The notes beneath the pieces are model-generated. The model was not told the origin of the DNA and made no database searches. It saw only the letters and a list, made by a program, of their open reading frames with translations. The position numbers and the translations under genes were made by a program. A stretch of DNA of 9,338 nucleotides. Source: an uncultured Bdellovibrionales bacterium. Its GTDB lineage: Bacteria; Bdellovibrionota; FAC87; UBA2466. Within the stretch, counting starts at the first letter, position 1. Every line of letters starts with the position of its first letter. The stretch lies in assembly GCA_937903155.1 (NCBI GenBank), contig CALCZU010000021.1, forward strand, positions 1 to 9,338, read 5' to 3'. Shown one piece after another: positions 1-6,500 of the stretch.

Positions 1-1
1 C

Positions 2-667
2 TTTGGTTCTTACAAACGTGAAAAGTTTGTTGAAAACGAAGGCCGAAAAAACGATTTAGGGGTGGATATCCTTTTATCGACGATGTTCCCCCTTACGAGT
101 GTCGTGACGAGCTCTGAAAGAGATAGCAGCAATCGAAACTCAGCACTTCCCTTCCAAACGATGAACTACGCGACATATTTTAACGTCGAAGGAAATGTTT
201 TTTATACCCTCAACTACAATTGGGAAATCTATCTCAATCTTGCTTGGATGAATTACGAAACTCGCAAGCAAAACACGCAGTCGGGAACGACCGACACCCC
301 TGATTTCCACCAATTCGAACTTCAAGCGATTCCGGTCGTGCTCGGCGTGAAATATCGGATGAGTCTCGAAGATTTCGTTCCTTATGTAGGCCTTGGAGCC
401 GGGATGTCTTACATCCATCGAAAAAGTAATTTCGATTACGGCGCTTTGATGGACGATGAGTACAAAACTGTTTTAACCGCACAAGCCGTGGTGGGTGTTC
501 AGTTCTATTTCACTTCCCGCGCAGGCCTGCGACTTGAAACGGCTGCCCAATTTTTTGCTTTACCCGAGAGAGAGTACTCTAACGGCGCAACTCAGTTCCC
601 GACGTTGAGATATCAAGCGAATCTATGGTCGATTCGTTATGCTTCTGGGTTGTTCTTATTGTTCTAA
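2..667 (+). CDS. Outer-membrane beta-barrel protein, 5' partial
   Basis: The reading frame is open from base 2 to the TAA at 665-667, so the gene starts outside the window and 221 C-terminal residues are visible. A GTG at 62 could serve as a start, but in-frame coding continues upstream of it, so it is probably internal. The protein alternates hydrophobic and polar residues with many aromatics (for example NVFYTLNYNWEIYLNLAWMN and YVGLGAGMSYIH), as in antiparallel membrane beta-strands. It ends in SGLFLLF with a terminal Phe, the usual C-terminal signal for BAM-dependent outer-membrane insertion. It resembles the small 8-stranded OmpA/OprF-like barrels (PF13505-like). No enzyme motif is visible. 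It precedes an Agl-like motor operon on the same strand, which fits a Glt-type envelope partner, but a strong promoter lies between them and barrel sequences are poorly diagnostic. Sure of the fold class, not of the function. Confidence 0.8.
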   Translation, partial: FGSYKREKFVENEGRKNDLGVDILLSTMFPLTSVVTSSERDSSNRNSALPFQTMNYATYFNVEGNVFYTLNYNWEIYLNLAWMNYETRKQNTQSGTTDTPDFHQFELQAIPVVLGVKYRMSLEDFVPYVGLGAGMSYIHRKSNFDYGALMDDEYKTVLTAQAVVGVQFYFTSRAGLRLETAAQFFALPEREYSNGATQFPTLRYQANLWSIRYASGLFLLF

Positions 668-714
668 CGTTCGGCATTGACTGCGCCATGACAATTCTTA
701 TGAGCACTTCTTTT

Positions 715-743
715 TTGATAAAAAGTGAAATCTTGAGTATAAT
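715..743 (+). promoter_or_regulatory. Sigma-70-type promoter of the motor operon
   Basis: A -35 box TTGATA (715-720, 5 of 6 consensus) is separated by exactly 17 bp from a perfect -10 box TATAAT (738-743). Transcription would begin near 750, giving a leader of about 100 nt before the ATG at 853. The leader contains CCGGC (774-778), which can pair with GCCGG (815-819). Its ribosome binding site GGGAGAGGA (841-849) is strong. This is the best promoter in the window and implies that the motor genes are transcribed independently of the upstream barrel gene. Confidence 0.75.
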
Positions 744-852
744 TAATGAAGCTTCAATATACTTCAAATAATCCCGGCAAAAAGCAGAAAAAAATTCTTT
801 TGATTTACCGTAGCGCCGGAAAAATTTTTATTAACAATTAGGGAGAGGACAA

Positions 853-1551
853 ATGGAAGAAATTCTAGAACTCGGTGGTTTCGTAAAAGAGGGTGGTCTA
901 CCCAGCTACATGGTAGTTGTGGTGGGATTAATGGCAGCAGCAATCACGGTTGAAAGATGGGTACGGATCCAATTTCAATACGCGGTCGACTCTCGCGCCT
1001 TCATGGCAAAACTCAAAAAATATATTTTGAGTGACAATATCGACAGAGGAATCAGTCTTTGCAATAGCAAGGGCGACGCCTTACTCCCGAAAGTTTTGAA
1101 AGCGGGTTTGACCCGTGCAAAAGATTCGGTCAATGACATCCAAAACGCAATTGATGAAGCGACACTTGAAGTGATTCCAAAACTTGAAGCTCGCGCGCTC
1201 TACCTTCCAACACTCGCGAATCTCGCGACGCTGATTGGATTGTTCGGAACGATCGTAGGTCTTATCATGGCGTTTAAAGGTGGATCCGAAGCGGTCGATG
1301 CAGCTGCAAGACAAGCTTTCTTGCAAAAATCCATCGCAGTCGCGATGCATACGACGGCATTAGGAATTTTCGTGGCGATTCCGGCATTGTTCTTCCATGC
1401 CATTATCCAATCGAAAACCAATTCTATTATCTCAGATATTGACCAGTATTCAGTGAAACTGATCAATCTCTTAAGTGCATCGCAAAAAATGGGTCACACC
1501 GGTGGCGGACATTCCTCCAACGATGATGCTCAAGCCGGAAATGATGACTAA
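853..1551 (+). CDS. MotA/TolQ/ExbB-family proton channel subunit (AglR-like)
   Basis: A 232-residue inner-membrane protein of the MotA/TolQ/ExbB family, whose members form a pentameric proton channel around two ExbD/TolR-type helices and turn proton-motive force into mechanical work. Three membrane segments are visible: about 18-36, 118-141 and 160-185. The second carries the family signature GLFGTIVGLIMAF and the third HTTALGIFVAIPALF, with polar threonines (T133, T168) where the family lines the channel. The cytoplasmic loop 45-115 has the usual helical content. The tail after residue 213 is an unusual Gly/His/Asn/Asp-rich stretch. The start is supported by GGGAGAGGA 3 nt upstream of the ATG. 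Two ExbD-type genes follow directly. One Q-type plus two different R-type subunits is the arrangement of Myxococcus AglR-AglQ-AglS, not of standard tolQR or exbBD. Family assignment is firm; the Agl role is inference. Confidence 0.92.
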   Translation: MEEILELGGFVKEGGLPSYMVVVVGLMAAAITVERWVRIQFQYAVDSRAFMAKLKKYILSDNIDRGISLCNSKGDALLPKVLKAGLTRAKDSVNDIQNAIDEATLEVIPKLEARALYLPTLANLATLIGLFGTIVGLIMAFKGGSEAVDAAARQAFLQKSIAVAMHTTALGIFVAIPALFFHAIIQSKTNSIISDIDQYSVKLINLLSASQKMGHTGGGHSSNDDAQAGNDD

Positions 1552-1573
1552 GTAAACTGTTTAAGGAGAACTT

Positions 1574-2119
1574 ATGGCCCGAAAGCCCAGTTCACGCGAC
1601 AATCGGATGCGGGGTGAGGATGGTGTGAATCTCACTCCGATGATCGACATGATCACCTGTCTGATGTTCTTTTTGATGATGTTTGCGAGCATGTTGCCTG
1701 TCATGATCATCGATGCGCCTCTCCCAAAGATTGCATCGACGGCACAGGAAGTAAAACAGGCTCAAGACCAAAAGAACAAGATGGAAGTCGTGGTCAATAT
1801 CGATTCGAAGGGCTTTCAGGTCAAAACCGACTCTGGCAATGATCGCACTTTCGCGGTCAGCCAGGACGGAAAGTTTCCTTACAATGATTTACACAAGCAC
1901 TTAGTCACGTTGAAACAAAAGAAACCGGATACGAAAGAAGTGACACTCGTTCCGCATGATTCAACGACTTACGAAGTGATGATCAATGTGATGGATTCGG
2001 CTCGCGAACTCACAAAAGAAGATGCTGGATATCAAACCGTTCCTCCGGAAATTGCTCGTAAACCTGAGTCAAATCAGTTTAATCGGCTTTTCCCGGAAGT
2101 TAGTATTGGAGGCGTATAA
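1574..2119 (+). CDS. ExbD/TolR-family biopolymer transport protein, first copy (AglQ-like)
   Basis: A 181-residue protein with a short basic cytoplasmic N-terminus, one membrane helix (about 20-46) and a periplasmic domain. The helix starts with the motif NLTPMIDMITCLMFFLMMF. Asp25 sits where ExbD and TolR carry the protonatable aspartate essential for proton use, so the subunit looks competent. The periplasmic part (70-181) contains VTLVPHDSTTYEVMINVMDSAR, here cited as positions 144-165 by its TYEVMINVMD core, the usual second half of the ExbD fold, and ends in LFPEVSIGGV. That ending extends past classical ExbD (about 141 residues) and recalls deltaproteobacterial Agl-type proteins. AAGGAGAA (1563-1570) lies just before the ATG; the gene begins 22 nt after the channel subunit and its stop overlaps the next start by one base (TAATG), so the three are co-translated. 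ExbD family is certain; AglQ orthology is inferred. Confidence 0.9.
   Translation: MARKPSSRDNRMRGEDGVNLTPMIDMITCLMFFLMMFASMLPVMIIDAPLPKIASTAQEVKQAQDQKNKMEVVVNIDSKGFQVKTDSGNDRTFAVSQDGKFPYNDLHKHLVTLKQKKPDTKEVTLVPHDSTTYEVMINVMDSARELTKEDAGYQTVPPEIARKPESNQFNRLFPEVSIGGV
2108..2112 (+). promoter_or_regulatory. Ribosome binding site fixing the start of the second ExbD gene
   Basis: GGAGG lies 6 nt upstream of the ATG at 2119. The ATG overlaps the TAA of the preceding gene. The site supports this start and therefore the unusual polyglycine N-terminus that follows it. Confidence 0.8.
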
Positions 2120-2679
2120 TGGGTGGCGGCGGCGGGGGCGGAGGCCCATCAATTTCTCATAAGCACGGCGGAAAACACACCAATCGAGTGCGTCGCAATC
2201 AATATGTATCCGGGGGCCTGATGTTGGCCTCGATGTTGGATATCTTGATGGCGATTCTCTTCTTTTTGATGAAAAATTATTCCGAAGCGAAAACAGATTT
2301 CAACGTGGGTAAAGACATCAGTCTCCCATACTCGAGCGCCATTACGCCGCCTGTTCCAGCACTGCAATTGGTTGTGACGAAAAATGAAGTCATGCTGGAT
2401 AATCAAAAGATCGCGGATATCGAAAGCGGAGATATTGCGAAAAAAGATATGTATCGCGATGGAGTGACGATTCTTCCCTTAGCTCAAGCCTTGAAGAAGC
2501 AAAAAGATCGTTCGACCTACATCCAAAAGCACAACGATGACCATTCGTTTACCGGACAAATCGTTCTGCAGGCGGATAAAGGACTTCAATTTAGCGTTTT
2601 GAAAAAAGTGATCTACACCGCTGGGATTTCTGATTTTGTGATGTTGAAACTTGCTGTTTTAAACAAAGAAGAAATCTAA
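2119..2679 (+). CDS. ExbD/TolR-family protein, divergent second copy with polyglycine N-terminus (AglS-like)
   Basis: A 186-residue single-pass inner-membrane protein. The cytoplasmic N-terminus begins with eight glycines and continues with a His/Lys/Arg-rich segment to about residue 30. The membrane helix (33-52) reads LMLASMLDILMAILFFLMKNY. Asp41 occupies the conserved proton-binding position, but the usual Thr-Pro before it is Ala-Ser, and the helix ends in FLMKNY, a form seen in Agl-type and other deltaproteobacterial ExbD proteins. The periplasmic domain ends with IVLQADKGLQFSVLKKVIY and SDFVMLKLAVL, the ExbD/TolR C-terminal fold. It is clearly not a duplicate of its neighbour, so the two probably form a heterodimeric plug in the channel pentamer, as proposed for AglQ/AglS. 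The start is fixed by GGAGG at 2108-2112. ExbD family is firm; AglS identity is inferred from gene order and motif shape. Confidence 0.88.
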   Translation: MGGGGGGGGPSISHKHGGKHTNRVRRNQYVSGGLMLASMLDILMAILFFLMKNYSEAKTDFNVGKDISLPYSSAITPPVPALQLVVTKNEVMLDNQKIADIESGDIAKKDMYRDGVTILPLAQALKKQKDRSTYIQKHNDDHSFTGQIVLQADKGLQFSVLKKVIYTAGISDFVMLKLAVLNKEEI

Positions 2680-2762
2680 TCATCTTTCAATTATGAAGGT
2701 TCCTTCACGATTGGAAGAGATTCCCTCGGTTTTAACCTTGCCGAAAAAATCATCTTTAAATT
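2678..2762. repeat. Imperfect 15-bp direct repeat flanking a TGAAGG/CCTTCA palindrome
   Basis: In the 118-bp gap after the motor operon, AATCATCTTTCAATT (2678-2692) recurs as AATCATCTTTAAATT (2748-2762), 14 of 15 identical and 70 bp apart. Between them lie the inverted repeat TGAAGG-TT-CCTTCA (2694-2707) and the palindrome GGTTTTAACC (2728-2737). None has the T-tract of an intrinsic terminator, so no clear end of the operon is visible. The elements may be regulatory for the ceramidase gene or chance. Confidence 0.4.
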
Positions 2763-2797
2763 CTTAGTTATTAACGCGCTGTGCCGATAAAATCTTT

Positions 2798-4792
2798 ATG
2801 GCAAGTACAGTGCGTCGATTTCTGGTTTTTCTCTTATTTTTTCTCACCCAACGTTCCCAAGCTCAATACCTGATTGGTTCCGGACACTACGATGTCACAG
2901 GCCCTCCTGCGGACATCATGATGATGGGCTACGTGGATCCCAAGCAGACGACTCAAGGAATTTCGTCTCGTTTGCGTTCGCGAGCTTTTGTGATTGTGGA
3001 TGACGCAAATCAATCTCGGGTGGTTTTGCTCACTCTCGATGAGACGCATGTCTATGAATCGCTGATTCAAAAGCTCGTAGAAAAATTAAAATTTCGATTT
3101 GGTTCGCTTTACACTGAAAAAAACATCCTAGCCCAAGCGACGCACACCCACAGTTCTCCGGGCGGAGTCTCGCATTACACGCTTTACAGTGACCTTTCCT
3201 CTTTGGGATACTCCGAACAAAATTTCAACGCAATCGTAGAAGGGATGTATCAGTCGATCGTTCGAGCTCACGAAAATATTGCTCCCGGAAAAATTCTCAT
3301 CTCGCGAGGAAAACTGGAGGGACTTGGGATCAATCGATCTCCCGAAGCTTATCTTCTAAATCCAAAGTCTGAAAGGGCGAGATATTCTTCGAATACCGAT
3401 AAAGACATGACGGTTCTTAAATTTGAACGGACCGACGGAACGGAGATTGGGCTCATCAGTTGGTTTGCTTTACACGCGACAAACATGAAAAAATCCAATC
3501 GATTGATTAGTGGGGATAATAAAGGCTACGCCGAATACCTCTTTGAAAAGGCAAAAGGCACTAATTACTTTATGAGCGACACCTTCGTCGCGGCTTTTCC
3601 AAGTTCTAATGCAGGAGATGTCAGTCCAAGTGATGGAGTGGACTCGGACGGAAACAAAGAATGGGATTGTGATTTAGGCGATCAGTACAAGTGCACGGAG
3701 CGGGCGGGGATGAAACAATACTTAAAAGCTCGCGAGTTATACGATTCGGCAGACGAAGAAGTAACGGGGAGTTTAGATTTTCGCCACCGTTTCGTCGATT
3801 TTTCAAAAGTGGCTGTCAAAGAAGACTTCGCCGACGGTAAAATGCGTTTCACTTGTTACAGCGCTCTTGGAACTTCGATGCTTGCGGGAACTGAGGACGG
3901 AAGAGGAGTGGGAAGAGAAGGGCAGACTTGTTCGCATCCCAATCCCGTGACAGCACCTCTCTGTCTGTCTCATTTTTGTCATGGGGAAAAACCCGTAGTC
4001 ATTGCGACCGGCTTAAAGCAGCCTTACCCATGGAGTCCGCAGATTCTTCCGATTTCGATTATTCAGTTAGGCCAACTGGCACTCATCGCAGTTCCCGCCG
4101 AATTTACGACCATGAGCGGACGGAGAACGCGCGAAACGATTGAGAAAATTTTGAAGCCCATCGGCGTTCGTTACAGCGTCTTAGCCGGCTACGCGAATGG
4201 ATATGCCGGATATGTCGCAACTCCTGAAGAATATCAACGGCAAGATTACGAAGGGGCTTCGACGCATTTTGGTCAGTGGACTCTGCCAGCTTATCAGCAA
4301 GAACTTTCAAAACTTGCGACGGCGCTTGTGGAACATCGAGGGGTCGTCTCTGAAATAGCTCCTCCCGATCTCTCCTCTCAAGTACGTGACAATATCCCGC
4401 GCACGCCACCTCTTTTTGATGCTGTTCCTAAAGGTGCTAAATGGGGATCGTTAAAGACCTCACCCAAGGATGCTTATCTCAGAGGAGAAACGGTGATTGT
4501 CGAGTTTTGGTCGAGTTATCCCAATCGAAACTTACTCACTCAGAGCAGTTACCTCGAAGTCCAAAAAAAACAACTCAATGATTGGAAGACTATTAAATAC
4601 GACTGGGATTTCGATACGAAATATATTTGGAATACGATTCTTTTAAATCATTCGGTTGCGCGAATTGAATGGAATACTCATTTGGATACCGAAGTGGGTA
4701 CTTATCGCATTTTGCATCGAGGTTTTGGGAAATCGATTTCGAGCGGACTGTCTGAATTCAGTGGCCTCAGTCCCGAATTTAAAGTGAAGTGA
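2798..4792 (+). CDS. Secreted neutral/alkaline ceramidase
   Basis: A 664-residue member of the neutral/alkaline non-lysosomal ceramidase family (PF04734), zinc amidases that split ceramide into sphingoid base and fatty acid outside the cytoplasm. A signal peptide (1-22, cleavage likely after SQA) precedes the family opening GSGHYDVTGPP and MMMGYVDPKQTTQG. Active-site residues match the Pseudomonas enzyme in order and spacing: His116 and His118 (ATHTHSSPGG), His226 (FALHATN), nucleophile Ser276 (NAGDVSP), Glu435 (VPAEFTTMSGR) and Tyr472 (GYAGYVATPEEY). A beta-sandwich tail (about 540-664) completes the usual length, so it looks intact and active. Extra cysteines at 291, 299, 353, 378, 389 and 394 suggest disulfides. 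There is no ribosome binding site; a TAAAAT box ends 4 nt before the ATG and an in-frame stop lies at 2765-2767, so this is the only plausible ATG. Substrate could be self-made, host or prey sphingolipid. Confidence 0.93.
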   Translation: MASTVRRFLVFLLFFLTQRSQAQYLIGSGHYDVTGPPADIMMMGYVDPKQTTQGISSRLRSRAFVIVDDANQSRVVLLTLDETHVYESLIQKLVEKLKFRFGSLYTEKNILAQATHTHSSPGGVSHYTLYSDLSSLGYSEQNFNAIVEGMYQSIVRAHENIAPGKILISRGKLEGLGINRSPEAYLLNPKSERARYSSNTDKDMTVLKFERTDGTEIGLISWFALHATNMKKSNRLISGDNKGYAEYLFEKAKGTNYFMSDTFVAAFPSSNAGDVSPSDGVDSDGNKEWDCDLGDQYKCTERAGMKQYLKARELYDSADEEVTGSLDFRHRFVDFSKVAVKEDFADGKMRFTCYSALGTSMLAGTEDGRGVGREGQTCSHPNPVTAPLCLSHFCHGEKPVVIATGLKQPYPWSPQILPISIIQLGQLALIAVPAEFTTMSGRRTRETIEKILKPIGVRYSVLAGYANGYAGYVATPEEYQRQDYEGASTHFGQWTLPAYQQELSKLATALVEHRGVVSEIAPPDLSSQVRDNIPRTPPLFDAVPKGAKWGSLKTSPKDAYLRGETVIVEFWSSYPNRNLLTQSSYLEVQKKQLNDWKTIKYDWDFDTKYIWNTILLNHSVARIEWNTHLDTEVGTYRILHRGFGKSISSGLSEFSGLSPEFKVK

Positions 4793-4814
4793 TTGGGGGA
4801 TTATTTCGGGCTGA
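4767..4814. other. Inverted repeat spanning two convergent stop codons
   Basis: TCAG-T-CCCGAA (4767-4777) pairs with TTCGGG-CTGA (4805-4814): 10 bp with a single bulge and a 27-nt loop. The ceramidase TGA (4790-4792) and the DUF4442 TAA (4801-4803, read on the minus strand) both lie in the loop. Neither strand has a following T-tract, so it is not a standard intrinsic terminator. It could still protect or define both 3' ends. Confidence 0.4.
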
Positions 4815-5253
4815 CTTTCCAGGTGGCTTCGCCAATCGCGACGACGTCTTGAGAAGCATCTCGGAGAATTGCTTGAACTTTATACTCTTTGGCTTCCATT
4901 ACAGCAGGAATTTCGCAACGGCATTCGCCGGTCAGCGTCCCGCGCGCCTTCTTTTTGTATGTCATTTCAAAATGGGTCACGATCCCTTTCGCATCATCGG
5001 GGAGAGCGCAAATAAAAGCGATTCCAGAGGTCAGTTCTGCAAAATTCATCAGAGCCGCCGCATGCACGGATTTTAAATGGTTGCGAATACTGCGTCGGTC
5101 TTTCAGAAGCGTTTTCGCATAGCCCTTTTCCAACTCTAAAATATGGGGTCGAACGGATCCGGTGTAAGGAATTTTCAGCCAAATCGCCCACGTAAAAAGG
5201 CTTTTGCCAAAAAACGGAACATTTTTTAAACGATTCCAGTCATCGATAATCAT
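4801..5253 (-). CDS. DUF4442 hot-dog-fold protein (thioesterase-like)
   Basis: A 150-residue cytoplasmic protein with no signal peptide or membrane segment. Residues 56-80 contain IRNHLKSVHAAALMNFAEL, the characteristic DUF4442 segment (PF14539). It corresponds to the hot-dog central helix of acyl-CoA thioesterase relatives such as PaaI and YiiD, with His59 and Glu73 as candidate functional residues. The beta-rich second half (90-147, for example IVTHFEMTYKKKARG) fits the hot-dog sheet. Substrate is unknown for this family; an acyl-thioester is likely. The gene starts 22 nt after the stop of the upstream lipoprotein gene and may be co-transcribed with it. There is no Shine-Dalgarno sequence, but TAAAAT lies 9 nt before the ATG inside the short gap, so an own near-leaderless transcript is possible. 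It ends 8 bp from the convergent ceramidase gene. Confidence 0.82.
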   Translation of the reverse strand: MIIDDWNRLKNVPFFGKSLFTWAIWLKIPYTGSVRPHILELEKGYAKTLLKDRRSIRNHLKSVHAAALMNFAELTSGIAFICALPDDAKGIVTHFEMTYKKKARGTLTGECRCEIPAVMEAKEYKVQAILRDASQDVVAIGEATWKVSPK

Positions 5254-5275
5254 GCCAGTAAAATTTTAGCTGATT

Positions 5276-5746
5276 TCAGTCTGAAACACTATAGATACCG
5301 ACTCCTTTGACGGTATTGCCAGAACTTTGCGTGTGAGACACACCGTCAAAGTATTGGATCGTTAAGCCTGCTTGAACGCTCTGATTCGATTTGGGCGAAA
5401 AAACAATGAGAATTGTACAGGACTGGTCAATTGCAAGTTCGGTCGAACACGTTGCGCCCGCGCCGGGATAAGTTCCCCCTTTGTACGAAAACGATTGAGA
5501 CAAATAGAATGACGATGTGATCTGGTTCGCTACTTGAGTGCCTCGATTGGTGACCGTAAACTGATGTTCTAACGACTGACCTACGAGTTGAGAGCCGAAA
5601 TCATAGGTCGGTCCGTCAGAAATTCGGAGCGAAGCCATCGCGCCCGATTGGAGGGTTCCGGACCTGCTCCCTTCGATGCCGCAGGCGAAGAGAAGGGGTA
5701 ATCCCAGCGTCGAAAACATCCAAGATTTTACATTCGTTCTAATCAT
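5276..5746 (-). CDS. Lipoprotein with choice-of-anchor-D/ASH-like domain
   Basis: The open frame extends back to 5872, but the start chosen here is the ATG at 5746. It places a lipoprotein signal peptide at the N-terminus (MIRTNVKSWMF...LPLLFAC, lipobox LFAC with Cys22) and avoids a 32-nt overlap with the upstream gene. The resulting 156-residue protein has one Ig-like domain from about 46 to 150. Its pattern YDFGSQLVGQSLEHQFTVTN, then GGTYPGAGATC, then SCTILIVFSP, then a final VKGVG, is typical of choice-of-anchor D or ASH (ASPM-SPD2-Hydin) domains. Cys100 and Cys110 may form a disulfide. Such domains are structural or binding modules of the cell surface; no catalytic residues are apparent. 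There is no good ribosome binding site; a weak -10 (CATAAT, 5791-5786 on the minus strand) lies about 40 nt upstream. It lies between the HExxH lipoprotein and DUF4442 genes, all on one strand. Confidence 0.75.
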   Translation of the reverse strand: MIRTNVKSWMFSTLGLPLLFACGIEGSRSGTLQSGAMASLRISDGPTYDFGSQLVGQSLEHQFTVTNRGTQVANQITSSFYLSQSFSYKGGTYPGAGATCSTELAIDQSCTILIVFSPKSNQSVQAGLTIQYFDGVSHTQSSGNTVKGVGIYSVSD

Positions 5747-5840
5747 AAAAGTCTGAAAAAGCCTATGTATCAAGCTTCTCAGAACATTATGCTGTAAATA
5801 TGTACTAAAGTTGGAGAGCTCGACGGATAATTGATGCCTC

Positions 5841-6419
5841 TCAATGGATCCCGCATGCTTGCATGTAACCATTTTTGAAGGCGAGGTCTTTGCCAGACAT
5901 TCTCATTGCGGTGACTTCGATTTTTGTCGCCATACATTCATTGTGTACTCCTGCGACATGAGAAATTTCATGAATGAGAATCTGGGCCATTTTATTTTTA
6001 CTCGTATTTTGCAAAGCTCTCGAGCAGATATGAATCGTTTCAGGGGAATTCGTCATGACAAATGCGAGAACTGCTTTGTCTTTCACGCACTGTCTCAGAT
6101 CTTCCCCGGGTGCTGGGATATCGTAGTTCACCTTGGCCAGTTCAATGCCTAAGTTTTGAAAGAGTGTGCTTTCGGGCGGTTGAGAATGAGAAGCGGCGGT
6201 ATTTAAAATCGCCACCGCCAAAGCTTTTGCAGCGTCAAACCCTAGCTTCGAAATGCGGAGTTGTTCGATGTTCGTCGTTTTAACCGGATCGGCTGCATGC
6301 GCATCGGGTACCAGATCTGAAGATTCAGACGGCCCTTCAGTCGGAATCGGCTCATTCGCACCTTTGCCACATCCCCATAAGACAAGAAGCGTTGGAATCA
6401 AAAGGAAGTAAATTTTCAT
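5841..6419 (-). CDS. Putative zinc metallopeptidase lipoprotein (HExxH)
   Basis: A 192-residue protein with a lipoprotein signal peptide (MKIYFLLIPTLLVLWGC, lipobox LWGC, Cys17), followed by an acidic Pro/Ser/Glu-rich linker to about residue 48. The C-terminal half holds ILIHEISHVAGVHNECMATK with the zinc-binding HExxH at 150-154, preceded by a strand with ETIHIC (127-132). The third metal ligand is not obvious: Glu161 and Glu168 are 7 and 14 residues after His154, shorter than in thermolysin-like gluzincins, and the aspzincin GTxxD motif is absent. Cys111, Cys132, Cys162 and Cys189 could form two disulfides. It fits a small periplasmic or surface peptidase of unassigned family. The start is fixed by AGGAGAC, 3 nt before the ATG (plus strand 6423-6429). 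A weak TTGACG-18-GATATG promoter may lie at 6490-6461. Metal binding is likely; proteolysis is inferred. Confidence 0.8.
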   Translation of the reverse strand: MKIYFLLIPTLLVLWGCGKGANEPIPTEGPSESSDLVPDAHAADPVKTTNIEQLRISKLGFDAAKALAVAILNTAASHSQPPESTLFQNLGIELAKVNYDIPAPGEDLRQCVKDKAVLAFVMTNSPETIHICSRALQNTSKNKMAQILIHEISHVAGVHNECMATKIEVTAMRMSGKDLAFKNGYMQACGIH

Positions 6420-6500
6420 AAAGTCTCCTAAAAATTAAAAGCAATCATTTGCCAAGGCCTCATATCCACGAACTCCCACGGCGCCGTCAATAAGATGAGG

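Noticed and set aside
705..727. CACTT/AAGTG hairpin after the beta-barrel gene as a terminator
   Set aside because: The stem is short, no T-tract follows it, and it encloses the -35 box of the motor promoter.
2694..2707. TGAAGG-TT-CCTTCA as the terminator of the motor operon
   Set aside because: The loop is very tight and no T-tract follows; kept only as a possible regulatory palindrome.
3928..4409. Frames on both strands inside the ceramidase gene
   Set aside because: They overlap well-conserved ceramidase coding sequence, have no start signals and show no recognisable protein features.
4789..5122. Plus-strand frames opposite the DUF4442 gene
   Set aside because: The minus-strand frame encodes a recognisable DUF4442 protein; the plus-strand products look like shadows.
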